This document shows, piece after piece, positions 36,039-48,100 of a stretch of 64,000 nucleotides of DNA; the stretch's first letter is position 1, and every line of letters begins with the position of its first letter. Source of the stretch: Sclerurus mexicanus (taxonomy: Eukaryota > Chordata > Aves > Passeriformes > Furnariidae); NCBI GenBank assembly GCA_013396755.1, contig VWZF01005807.1:1103514-1167513 (forward strand), given 5' to 3'. Both the position numbers and the translations under genes were made by a program. The notes under the pieces were generated by a model. That model was not told the origin of the DNA. It worked only from the letters and a program-made list of their open reading frames with translations, and made no database searches.

Positions 36039-37561
36039 CACACATCCTGCTCTATTGAGATATGTCATCAGATCATACTAACAAAAATTTTTGAAACTGC
36101 TAATTAAAATTCTACAACCACAATGAAGCTGGGGAAGGAACACAGATCACTACAGTTACCTTGTGGCAGGCCAGTACTCCCTTTTAATCCTTATAGTTTT
36201 CATTTTTGAATCCATGACATCCCAGGCACTAACTAAAAATCCTTTGGGCAGGAAGGAAGATACTAGTCTTCTCATTTTACTGATGGATAAACTGAAATTT
36301 GAAGCAGTTAATTCAAAATGAAAAGAGAATAAAGTCAGTACTAGAACTCACCACCGTTTTGTTTACTACCCTAAATCCTTATTACCCCCAAACATAATAG
36401 CAGCTGTGAAATCTTTGTTGCTACATATTTTTCCTATACCTACAAGGCAGAGTAAGGGATAGACAATTCCAAACAATGGTAATCCACAAAAAAGCATCCT
36501 TGATTTCTTGTTCAGATTTTGCATTGCAGGTTCTTCTGATAAAGTTACTCCATTGCAACGGTTTTGGGAGTCTCACAGAAGGCTGGGTGCTGTTTGGTTT
36601 TAAACTATCTTGGCCATTCAGGTATGCAGTAGCAATGAGAAAGTTTAAAAGTAGGTAGTCCTATGGGTCAACTTTCATACAGGACTGACATACTTCTCCA
36701 GCACTGAAGGCTGACCTACCACTTTATTGCATGTGGCTGAAGTGGTATCCTGTTTCCCATAGGTTTTCTATTTATTTTTTATCTGCTTTTCTACTAGTTT
36801 AGTGATCTGAACTAGCTCAATAAGGAACCAGATAAGAGCCAGAGCTTTCAAATGAAGAACCAGATGCAAAATGATGATTTTGAAGTTCCTTTGAAAATGC
36901 ACATTCTTCCTTCTTTTCACAGTTACATGGCATTCTCTAGAATGATATTGCTTCAATGTGTTTTTTAGATTTTAAATTTTATGCATTCTTTTGTCCATTT
37001 CAGTAAATAGATTTTCTCTGATAAGGACTTTCAAGCTGAAATTGGTTCTAGTAGATATAAACACTCTGGTGGTAAAAGTAGACTATAAAAGATAATATTC
37101 TGAATACATTTCCTTTAACTTCCCATTAAAGCAAGTGAAGGAAGCAGGCAGCAGATCTTTAGATAATATGCTATGTAAATTGAAAAGGATCTGTCCTTAT
37201 TTGAAGCAACTGAGAAACTCACACACTGACATACAGTTCAGAGAGATTAAAGAGTCACATAGGATGTCAAATCTATACTTTTAATGTTTGAATTAAATTG
37301 CATTTCTTTAAGTTCAATTATAGAAAATAAAAGGGAATTTGAAAAAGCAATTGAACTAGGTCTGTTATATAAATACAATGTTTTCTAATTAAACTGATAA
37401 TTCAGGAAGGCAACCTTGAAATTAAAAGGATTTAGGAACATACAAATGCCAAGACTGATGGTTCAATAGCCTTAATGGTCTCTTTGAGATAAGATTTATT
37501 TTTAACTTCTTAGTGGGTCTTAACTTTTTAGTGGGTCTGATGCCATTAGGAATGCTACAAT

Positions 37562-37625
37562 AAAAAAAAAATAAAAAAAAGAGAAAGGAAAAAAAAAAAC
37601 CCAAAAACAAACCCCCAAAACCAAC
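37562..37625. repeat. A-rich low-complexity tract
   Basis: Runs of A interrupted by T, G and CCC. A chance open frame on the opposite strand (poly-Phe/Leu) should not be taken as coding. Confidence 0.85.
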
Positions 37626-37851
37626 TCTGAAAAAGCTTTGAGAAAGCAAAGAAAAGGAGTTAAATGGTCCTTTAAAAGGTATCCCTTGGAAAAGAGATAA
37701 AAAATCTGTAATGACTGTGGAGTACATTATAAAAATGTAGTGAAGCCTGTAAGGAGCAAGAGCCTGTAATAAAAATAGCATGCTGGGTTATCTGTTGAGA
37801 ATAGTCCAGAAATGTTGAAATTATGATTCACTTTTTTGGGGCGGAGGGATT

Positions 37852-37865
37852 GGGGGGGGGGGGGG
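37852..37865 (+). repeat. G14 homopolymer next to purine-rich sequence
   Basis: Fourteen consecutive Gs, preceded by GGGGCGGAGGGATT and followed by AGAAAAGAAAAGAAAAAGAAAG. The plus strand is a pure-purine stretch with several G-runs and could form a G-quadruplex or triplex. Homopolymers of this length are also prone to sequencing error. Confidence 0.85.
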
Positions 37866-38811
37866 AGAAAAGAAAAGAAAAAGAAAGCATACAGGAAAAA
37901 TTGTTTTGGCTCTACTCTCCCATTCCAAGATGCTATAATGGTTTAATTTCATTTCATTACTAGGACAATTTCATATCGTATTAAAATATTTTACAATAGA
38001 GAGTGAAAATGTTCATCCTTTAACCATACAAAGAAATATTGGTGGATCTCTTTTATTTTATACAGCAGCAGATATGGCTTAACAGTCCTTCACAGTTCAG
38101 TCCTCCAGACTGAATGAGTATGGTAGATTTAGCCTCACTGCCCAGTCCACCAGAATCCTTAATTATCTTTAAAATGCTTGGTTATATCTCATCATCTGGA
38201 TGTGTCTCCCTATCTCCACTTTGAGCTCCTTGTTCTTTTATCTACAGGTTGAGATCCAACTGACCTTAACAAGGATGTAGCTTTTCAAAACCACATATTT
38301 TACCTTCTTCATTCCTATAGGTATGTTCGTACTGCAGGAAGCTGTTTGGAACATTCTAGTCTTTTTGGTTCTCATATATGTTTCTGTATAAAATGTATCT
38401 TATTTTAATTTTTTCCTGTTAGAGTCTATAGTCTGTGCTTAAATTATTGTGATGCTAACACCATTATCATATATTCTGTAGGCTTAGAGAGTACTCAGCA
38501 AAGTATTGTGTTCTTCTGAGGACATTTTAGTATTTTCATGAGAAATGCTGAAGGTCAGAATTTAGTTGCAAAGGTCACTGATTCAGAGATTGCAAAATTG
38601 TTAAGTCCAGTAACAGCAGGAAAAGTATGCTGTTGCTGTATGTGTAAATGTCAAGTCAGCTGCTGTTGAGATAAAAAGCATGAACATAATCAAAGATCTC
38701 TACATGGGTATAAAAGAAACCAATTAAATGATATTTATTGTGATTTCTGCACTAAGAAACAAAATAAGCCTGTGTATGGAGTGCTAATTTCAATGACTAG
38801 CCAGTAATTCT

Positions 38812-39752
38812 CAGCCTAGTTCTCTTCAATATCTTTATTAACAATTTGGACGCAGGACTGGAAGGGGTACTAATCAAGTCTTCCAACAACACTAAGATGG
38901 GAGCTGTTGACTCCCTCAAGGGCAGAGAGGCCCTGCAGAGACCTCAACAAATTAGAGAGATGGGCAATCACCAACCATATGAAGTTCAACAAAGGAATGT
39001 GCCAGATTCTGCACCTGGGACAGCACAACACTGGTAGTATGTATAGACTAGAGCACAACATGCTGGAGAGCAGCATTGTAGAAAGGGAGACCTGGGGGTC
39101 CTGGCTGACAGCAAGTAGAATATGAGTCAGTTGTGCCTTCACAGCCAGGAGGGCCAACCACGTCCTGGGGGGCATCAGGCACAGCATCTCCAGCCGGTCG
39201 AGGGAGGGGATTGACCTGCTTTGCTCTGCACTTGCTTGGGCTTATTTTGAATATTGTGGGCAATTTTGGGCACCACAACATAAAAAATACACCAAGTTAT
39301 TAGAAAGTGTCCAAAGGAGGGCAACAAGATGGTGAAGGGCCTCGAGGGGAAGCCGTATGAGGAATGGCTGAGATCACTTGGTCTGTTCAGCCTGGAGAAG
39401 AGGAGACTGAAGGGAGACCTCATTGCTGTCTTCCAGCATCCTGACGAGGGGAAGCAGTGATCTCTTCACTCTCGTGATCAGTGACACTATGCAAGGGAAT
39501 GGCATAAAGCTGAGTTGGAGGAGGTTTATGTTACATATTAGGAAAAAATTTATCACCCAGAAGGTTCCTGAGCACTGGAACAGGCTCTCTAAGGAAGCGG
39601 TTGCAGCACCATCCAGTCCGAGTTCAAGAAACATTTGGACAACACTCTCAGGCACATGATGTGATTCTTGGGGTGTCCTGCACAGGGCTAGGAGTTGGAC
39701 TTGATGATCCTGATGGGTTCCTTGCAACTCAGCATATTCTGTGTTTCTGTCT
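38812..39752 (+). mobile_element. CR1 LINE, 5'-truncated plus-strand copy
   Basis: It starts within distal RT (CTCTTCAATATCTTTATTAA) and continues through CTGTTGACTCCCTCAAGGGC, CACCAACCATATGAAGTTC, GCCAACCACGTCCTGGGG, AGAAAGTGTCCAAAGGAGGG and TGAGCACTGGAACAGGCTC. It ends at the 3' tip GTTGGACTTGATGATCCTGA and ATTCTGTGTTTCTG. It is the same subfamily as the minus-strand copies at 5.1 and 32.3 kb. The frame is broken by several indels, including one in the CAGAGACCTCAACAAATTAG region. Confidence 0.92.
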
Positions 39753-40149
39753 TGACCACTGAAAGTATATTGCTTTGTCTCAACAGATTTTCATCTGCCA
39801 TTGCCAGTTAGAATTTATCACTTTTGATATCCTGTAGCATACACTGGGCAATGATACCACAAAAAGACAGTGACTCAACAAACACAAGTACCATTTGTCA
39901 AAAGAAATTTGGACAGACCCACTGTAATCCTAAAAAAATCTTTTCCTTGAATCAGCACAGTCTTATGACAAGTAATCCTCTCACATCTTCAGGAGAAAGA
40001 AGGCATAATGAAGGGACATATTGCAATGAAGTATTGTGGATTTTCCATTTCTTTAGCAGTATATTTGTACAAGCACCATCCTTTTATGAAAAACCTTATT
40101 TTTGTATAGCATGCAATTTTCTAGCAAAACACATTTTTTGCAATGTAGC

Positions 40150-40440
40150 CCATCAATCTCTGTGAAAATATGTTTAAGAAAGTGCAAAGCATTTGAGCAG
40201 GCAGTGACAAGTGAGGAAAAAAAGGTGTGAGAAGCAGTTCTATGACACTAAGCGGAGGGAAGTCTGCTGTCCCTGCAGGACACGGTGAACCAGGTTGTCC
40301 CCCTGCAGCCCTTGGATAACCATGGTGGAGCAGATACCTACACTGCAGCCCATGGAGCCCATGCTACAGCAGGCAGATGTGCCCTGAAGGAAGCTGCAGC
40401 TTGTGGAGAGGACCAGGAAGTCATCCTTGACCTTTAGCAC
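40150..40440 (+). mobile_element. Avian dispersed-repeat fragment (GC-rich, TGCAGCCCATGGAG motif)
   Basis: Sequence such as CCCCTGCAGCCCTTGGATAA, CCATGGTGGAGCAGATACC, CTGCAGCCCATGGAGCCC and ATGTGCCCTGAAGGAAGCTG, preceded by TGTTTAAGAAAGTGCAAAGC, matches a common GC-rich interspersed repeat I recognise from bird genomes. I am unsure of its class (retroviral internal or leader region, or LINE 5' region). It contrasts sharply with the AT-rich flanks. No functional ORF is present. Confidence 0.55.
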
Positions 40441-40444
40441 GCAA

Positions 40445-41795
40445 TGGAATAGTATGTGCAAATGTTGAAGTTCTGCTAACTATAATCTATTCTTTTTATA
40501 GTTATCATAGGTAAGTAAGTAGACAATATGGAAATTAGAACCTTAAATATTTAGAGAAAGAGAGCTTGAGGCTCCCACTCTCCCTGGTCTCCAAAAATTT
40601 AGCTTTATGTGAAATAAAATTCAGTATAAATTTCTTAAGGCTTGATGTTCAGGCTTTGTAGAAAATAGGGAGTACAAATAATTCTTTTTTTTTTTTCCTT
40701 TCACAGAACAAAAAAATAAAATTACTGTCCTCTAAGGACTTACGGAAATCAATTGATAGAGGTGGTGTGAATGAATGGTATAATTAATCAAACAAGAATG
40801 TAATTTAGATATATCAGTTGTGTACAAGCTCTTTAGCAGGAAAACGACATTTTTAAACAGGCTTAGGACACAATGGTTATCTCTGACAATATTTTTAGTA
40901 TGTGTAGTACATCTTTGAATGGCTCAATCTGTTTTATAGCTATGACTTACATTTAAATTTTGAAAAGAAATATTTATGAGTCAGATCATTTGTAATTCTG
41001 AAGCATTCAAGTTTTTGACAGTTTTCACTGTCTCCTGAGGGCAGGAAACTAGTCTTTGCACCACCACTGAAATAAACTACTTGAAAAAATATTTTTCTTC
41101 ATTATTTTCTGTCTATTCTAACAGGCATGGCAGCAACACCACTGCTATGAATCTGATGTTGCACTACCACTCCTGGATGACAAACCTCTAGTAGCCGGTA
41201 GTTTATTTGCACATATTTCTGATACTGACTGTTAACTGTTGTGCAGAAGAATCTGCAAACTATTTTCACAGGTGAACACTCCTGGATTGTTTCCCTTGTT
41301 TCTGAACCAGAGAATTAAGTTAGCACTGAATTTCTGTGATTTTGCTGTGCCATCCCCCAAACTCATTTACTTAAAATGAATTTTACTTTAAACCAAAGCA
41401 CTTCATTACTTCATAATTGTGTTGTTCTTAATGTTCAGAATATTATTTTATAACCACAATAACATATTCTGGCAAGCAAGTCTAACATAACTCCTATCTT
41501 TAATAGTATAAATCACCTGGCTTTGGTTCATGGATCTGCAAGGAATGTAGTTTACAAAAAATATACATAGTCGGGTAACAGGCCACATGTTTGGGATTCT
41601 TTCTCAAAGTAATTTTTCTTTGAAATTTAGTTCTTGTTATTTCAGGTGTGCCTTTATTAAAACAATCAACTCTTTATTACCTGTACCACAATGAAGAACA
41701 ATAAACAGTATCCTGTGGTTGATCATCACACAACAATTCTAATAGAAATAATAGTCTGAGCCCTCAGTAGCACAGTGTGTCTGTAATAAAGCCTC
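40445..41795. other. Unique sequence; one weak plus-strand exon candidate
   Basis: A 73-nt splice-flanked segment lies at 41125-41197 (see findings). Otherwise nothing is recognised. Confidence 0.45.
41125..41197 (+). CDS. Weak candidate exon (73 nt), plus strand
   Basis: A good pyrimidine-rich acceptor (TTTCTGTCTATTCTAACAG) precedes 73 nt that read, entered in phase 0, as 24 stop-free codons (AWQQHHCYESDVALPLLD at the start, then DKPLVA) plus one base. The donor is only moderate (CCG/GTAGTT, lacking G at +5). It has a CpG at the donor edge and no low complexity. The other two frames are closed by stops. It is on the opposite strand from the candidates at 22.9 and 42.6 kb, so it cannot belong to the same gene. 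I do not recognise the protein, and a chance match remains likely. Confidence 0.22.
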
Positions 41796-41799
41796 AGTT

Positions 41800-42178
41800 C
41801 TTCAGGCTTCTTCTCAGCCTGGAAAAGAGCAGATTCTAGGAAGACTTTATAGCAGTCCTCCAGGGAGGAAGGGAGCCTACAAGAAAGCTGCAGAGGGATT
41901 TTACAGAAAGACATATAGTGATAGGACAAGGGTAATGGCTTTAAAACTGAATGAGCTGGATTTAGTTTGTATATTAGGATGAAATTCTTTACTGTGAGAG
42001 TTGTGAGACACTGGAACATATTGTCCAGAGAAGCTGTCAATGATCCACCCCTGGAAGTGATCACGGCCAGGTTGGATGAGGCTTTGAGCTTAATCTGGTC
42101 TAGTGGAAGATGTCCCTGCCCATGACAGAGGGGTTTGAACAAGATGACCTTTATGGTCATTCTATTATTCTATGATAA
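41800..42178 (+). mobile_element. CR1 LINE 3' fragment
   Basis: Plus-strand CR1 3' end: TTCTTCTCAGCCTGGAAAAG, TATAGTGATAGGACAAGGG, GACACTGGAACATATTGTCC, GGCCAGGTTGGATGAGGC and TGTCCCTGCCCATGACAG, ending ATTCTATTATTCTATGAT. It is the same subfamily type as the copies at 17.0 and 54.4 kb. It is 5'-truncated. Confidence 0.9.
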
Positions 42179-42179
42179 C

Positions 42180-45100
42180 ATTAATACTGTGCAGTAGCAG
42201 TTTTAAGACAGAAATAATAACACAGCATTACACAGAAGAAAAACAGTCAGGGTAGGGAATTTGTATTTGTCATAGTGTTATAGGTATTCCAAAATACTGC
42301 TGACTCTATGTATAGCTACTCAGAAATATAACTCAATTAAAAGTACTTCATGACTTTTCCTAGTCTGAAATTTGGCAGCTCAAAAGTAGCTGAAGACATC
42401 TTATCTCCTCTTGGTCTGCACCCTGTGCTATAACTGCTGCAAAGCTACCCAGAGGAACAACTTTACTCTCATCTGTACTCAGGTCATTATAAAAAAAAAA
42501 TATTCTGAATTAGTATACTATAGTAATGAATTTATGTTTATTGTTTTATTATCTAGCAGGAACAATCTTACCTCAAACAGGAAAGTAGATTTGATATCTT
42601 TAGGCACATCATGTGTCATAGAAGATATGTTAAGAACTGCTTGATTCAAAGTCAAATGTGATGTAGCAGAACTAAATGATTAAACATGTGTTGTAGAAGC
42701 CTCCTTGCTTGATTTTAAATATGATGATACAGCAGTATTTTGAAATTTATGTAAGATTGAAAGCTTTTGATTGGTCTGTATTTTTCAGAAAAGTCCATGA
42801 CTAGAACTAAACAGTCCTGCTCCCAGGACTTTGAAACAATATTAATGAAAGCCAGTTCTGACTCTATCTGTTAATTTTAAGAACAATATTGTCTCGTGGT
42901 TAAGACACCTAAACTTAGTGATGCCGATCAGTTACTGCTTTATATTGTATTGACACTGACTGAGATTTATCTGAGATGGGGCTAATAAGTATGGACATCT
43001 CCCATTCCTTTTTCATCAGTCAGAAACAGCACTTGATTTGGTTTGTGGGTTTTTGTTTGTTTGTTTAATCATATTTGTCTATGATTAAAATAGTCCTTCT
43101 AGAGCTGCATTCACAGCTTATAAAAATAAACAATATACTTTCTGGCCCAAAAACTCTATGTTGGTGAAGACTGAGGATTGCATTCAGGGCAGTCAAGTAC
43201 TGATTCTGAGAAACCACAGTCCAAGCAGCTTAACTGCTTTTGTTTCATATATATGTTCAAATTAGCATTATTATTTCTAGTGACAGTCCTGGCACTTAAA
43301 TATCATATATACAAGAGTTTTATAATTTTTAAGAATTCTTTAATTTGGGTTTTTTTGTTTGTTTCCTTTTTTTTCTTTATTTGTCTCAACTTCTACATTA
43401 ATTTGCAAACTGTGAAGTAGTGACAATCAATGACTCTTCCCTGAATATCATTTTGAAGTACAAAAATAGATAAATAATAAAATTGTGAAGACAGAGCCTT
43501 ACACAGTGATTTTAAAGTGAGAATTCAATATTGAATATTCAGAAATACAAAATTAAAATTATGGCATGGACTATTTTCATGGGGTTTCTTCATTTTTCTG
43601 TGATACAGATTCTGATGTCAATTTTTATAAAACATGTCTTCTGAAAAGAGATATTGAAAGTTATTATTTTAGATAGCAAAAATATTTCCAAAATAAGGAA
43701 ATTAATTTATGCAGGTAAAAATAAAATATTCTAAATAGTCAGCATCCAGTACAAAGGATTACCCTTACACATTAAGCTTCATGGAGAATTCCAGTCTTAC
43801 AGACACATAGGATGGCTTTTCAACTGACTAGAAAGTCTTTAAAAACAAATTTCTCTTTGAAAAATGGATTAATAAAACCCAGAAAATCATATACATCCAC
43901 ACTTACTATATGTCAGTTACTAAATATTAGATCAGCTGTGTGGGCAAGTACACTTTCCACTCACCCACCTACTCCCAGCACTGCATACAGTTCTGATTTT
44001 GGGTCTCAAAATACAGACTTTCTTCTTTCATTTCAATGTTTTCATTCTCAAAGTCAAGAGTTATTCTTCCTGGATCTGATGTTAATAAAATATTTGATAA
44101 AACCAATTCAAATTACACCTTCATATGAATTATTTAGTCTAATATGGGCTGCTTATATACAATTTTTTATGAATATAATATGGCAACTGAAAAATATTTA
44201 TGTCAGTGACTGATCACCTTTTGCAGGAACATATCCATGGCATGTTTAGCACACACTGATGCCATGCATTTTTAATTAAGGGATTTTTTTTCAAGAAATC
44301 TCTTTATATTTAATTATTTTCTATTATTGAACTCTGGATTCATTAAAATAATTTGAAAAACTCGTTAAAACTAAGACCTTCCTTTCCAGAATATCAGCTA
44401 CCACAAATATATATGGGTTCTGTCTAGATTCATATTGGTAAATTGGAGGTATAACCATGAAAATAGATTTACTTTTATCAAAGTTTATATTTTTACAAAT
44501 CTCATTCTTATATAAACATAGCTAAAATAATTTAGTAATGATATAATTTGATGTTCATGTTTCTAGAGATTTGACTGCTAATAAAATAAGAAATTTATTA
44601 TAGAAATTTACCTAAGCTCATTTGCTTTACAGGAGCCTTACAAGAAGTGGAATGTAGCCAACCTCATGAGAAACCCATTCCAGAATTACCAACTGAACAG
44701 TTAACATGGGTTGATTTGATGAACTTAGAAAATTCTTAAGTGATGTTAGTAAAAACACAGTTTTATCAGAGCTTTTCAGCTGAAGAAAGAACTGGCTCAC
44801 TAATTTGTTGAATTTCTGAAAGTTAATATTGGAAGCGTAATCACTACAAATACAGTGAAATGAGTTTATATTGAATCCTCAGCCCTATAAAAATGCCCAA
44901 TAGAGGCTTTGTTTGTAAGAGGCATGTAATAAATATACACTTTAATAAATTACAGACATATACTTTTGAATGGACAAATCATAAATCAACCCTCTTGAAG
45001 ATCAGTACATCAATCATAATAGAAATTATATGAGCAATAAATGAAATTGCAAGCTGGTTTTAATTAAAAGGTAATAGTGCAAATATGTCATGTATATTTT

Positions 45101-48100
45101 TACAAAAAAACATTGTAGTGCCTCAGCCAACTCTAACTACCATCAGAAAAGCTGAAAATAAATACCTTTCGTTGCACTTAGTTTAACTACAGCAGTTTTC
45201 ACAGGAAGCTTTTAAATAACCAGCAGTATATCAAAGTTCCTATCAGGACTTCTGAAATGCTACTTACAAATTACTAAAACGTATGAACAACAGTATAATT
45301 TAAAGTAATTTGTTATGAAAAATATGTTGAACATATATAGTACTCTGCCAATAACTTCTAGATGCAAATAAGAAAATAGGCATTATTATAAATATGCAAA
45401 TTACAGTATATGGAATGTCTATGCAAAGCATGAACCATAAATTCAGGTAGAATTTAGGATCTATTAAAAATTAAAAGGCTGATAACTGAAGAGAACAGAC
45501 CAGATGCTGGGCTGCCCCACATTACTACAATTCTTTGTCTTCATCTGACAGAACTCTGGAAGATTCACTTTAACCTTAGTTTAAGTAGTGACTAAGAGCA
45601 CTTACATTTAAATAACCTTCTCTGGGTCTTTCCATTTCTTCTATTTTCTTTTAGAATAGAGAGAACTTATGCTACAGACTGCAGAGATGCTAAGCAGTGA
45701 CTAAGGGAACTTGCTTTTTACTTAAAGGTGAGTGTTTCAACCTTGAAATACAGGTACAAATTTTTCAGCTGGGCATTTTTATTTCCACAGCTCTAAACAC
45801 AATTTAATTTGGAGGGAACCCTATTGAGGAGAATGGTATTCCAGAATCTTTGGTTTGCATAGGACACTATCATCTAGAACACTAGGGAAAAACTCACAGA
45901 AATTAAAATTCCCACCTTTCTCATATGCCATTAATTAATCATTGTATCCCTTCCTAGATACTTGGGACTAACCATTTATTTACAGCAGAATTCTTTACAT
46001 TGCTTTGTGAATGTGGTAATTTTTTTTGTAAATACTTTGACTCTTCTAAAGATTAGTGGAACCCAAAATCTACAACAATCAGTGCCAGAGTATTACAAAT
46101 GAATGCACCAGGAAAAAGAAGTAGATAGTAGATGAAAAGATTCACTTATTTTTTCAAGTCTAGATTCTAATATGTGTGGAACTGCCCTTTCAGCAAGACA
46201 GTGGAAATAAAATTGTTAGTATGTTGCTCTCAAATGTCTGGACAAAAAACTCCACCTTGATAAAGTGTGAGTATGTTCCGGGATGCTGGAAATAATACGA
46301 AATGGTCTTTGATCAGTGGTGGGAGAAATAGCGTAAGCATAATGGGAATATTGACTATATTCTGTTTTTGTCTTCTATACACAACCACACAAATGCTTTC
46401 TAATGTTCTATAAATGATCAGAGTAGGCAGTTGGACCATTTCTGGATATTTTTGTCAGTGTTCAAAAAAAGAGCTTATGCAAATATTAGCAAAAAATTTT
46501 ATTCCAAAAGCGTTAAATTATAAATTGTAAAGGCTATTAAAAATGCAAAAATTGCCAATGGGAAGTTAATAGGTGGCTAAACATGTATCCACAGGGTGCC
46601 TGTCTCTAAAGAAATCCTCTAAATGTCATTAATTATTTATATCATAATTCTCATCCTCTTTTATATTTTAAATGTGAATAAAAAAATAAGCATTCTGTAC
46701 ATATATTTATATTGGATTTATCTTATATATAAAGGAAGTGGTTTTTTCAGTGTCTTTATTTAAGTTTTTCTGTCTGTATTACACATTCATTTGCAAGCTT
46801 TTTTGCTTCTTTCTGCAGTCAATAGTTTGCACTTCATGCCATCTACAAAGTGTATGATTTGTCTCACCTAAGTTAATGTATTTAAACTTTAGGGTCCCTT
46901 TATATTAAATTGACAGAGAATGAATTGATTTGTTCCACCTAACATTGATTCCTTTAGCAAAAGTCACCTTGAGAAAACTTTTTTCTGCTGGGATTCAACT
47001 CAAGGATTGAAATAATTGAGAAGACTAGGAGGCACTGGAGCATGAAGAGCCCTTCAAAATAAAATTATTTTGACTGATAATTGACTGTACTGAACTCTGA
47101 CTGTAATCTGTTTCACATGTAGACACTCCCTTTAAAGACACATGGTAAGATGAATCCTCCCTCCAGTTCTGTGAACATATTTCTATTTCTATTGACTGTC
47201 TAGGAAACCTAGATGACTTTCAGATGTCTAAAGTTAGGTGATGTGAAGCCCATTCTCAACATCTAGAAAACTTTCCCAACAAATTGTAAAGCTCACAGTT
47301 TAACTACAGACATTCTGTAAAATTTCCCAAATCAATGACTATAGCATTTACTGAGGTTGCAAGACACCTGCACACAGATATTCTTCAAGATATTTACATA
47401 TTTTTCACATAGGAAGATTTGAAGACAAATCTTTCACCTCTTCAATGAATAAAGAACAAACTGTTCTTTTTAATTCATTGCTCTTTTCTGTTATAATTAT
47501 CTAACTTTGCATGGCTTAATTAAAAATTTTTCAAACCAGAGACAGATTGGTAAACCCAGATAAGAAAGAAAATCAGAAGTTTGTTACTCAAGCCATGAGT
47601 AGGAAGACAGGAAGAGCTTTAAAAGAGTAAGGAAACTAAATAGAAGCAATGACAATGACAGACATCCTATGAGTTTCCTGCTGGGATTATGTATTATTTA
47701 ATCAGTGACAAAATTACAAGAGCCTGCACATTTGATGTCTCACCATGGGAACGCAATAGACATTGTGCATGCTCACAACTGCCAAAGCAGACTGGCAAAG
47801 AGAAAGAAATACACAGAATAACACAATGGAGTAATAAGACCTTTTCAATAATTGAAATTCAGGTGGTGAATTATTCAAATAACCATTTTTACATTGTAAA
47901 GCAGCAGATATAGACAACCTGGTAAACTGCATATATGTATCACTTGTACTCAGAAAATTATTTGTAGAAAGCTACAGATTCTAGTTTTGATCAAAAGTTT
48001 CTGAATGTCACATAAGTATAAAAATGCAAATCAGAACATTTGGGTAAACTACCAGGATTTAGGGATCAAGAAATTTGTCAAGGCCGAAAACTCACAGCTG

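Larger units (their letters stand above)
36040..38805. other. AT-rich unique sequence with homopolymer tracts, no gene seen
   Basis: It holds an A-rich tract at 37562-37625 and a G-run at 37852-37865. No repeat family or exon is supported. Confidence 0.5.
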
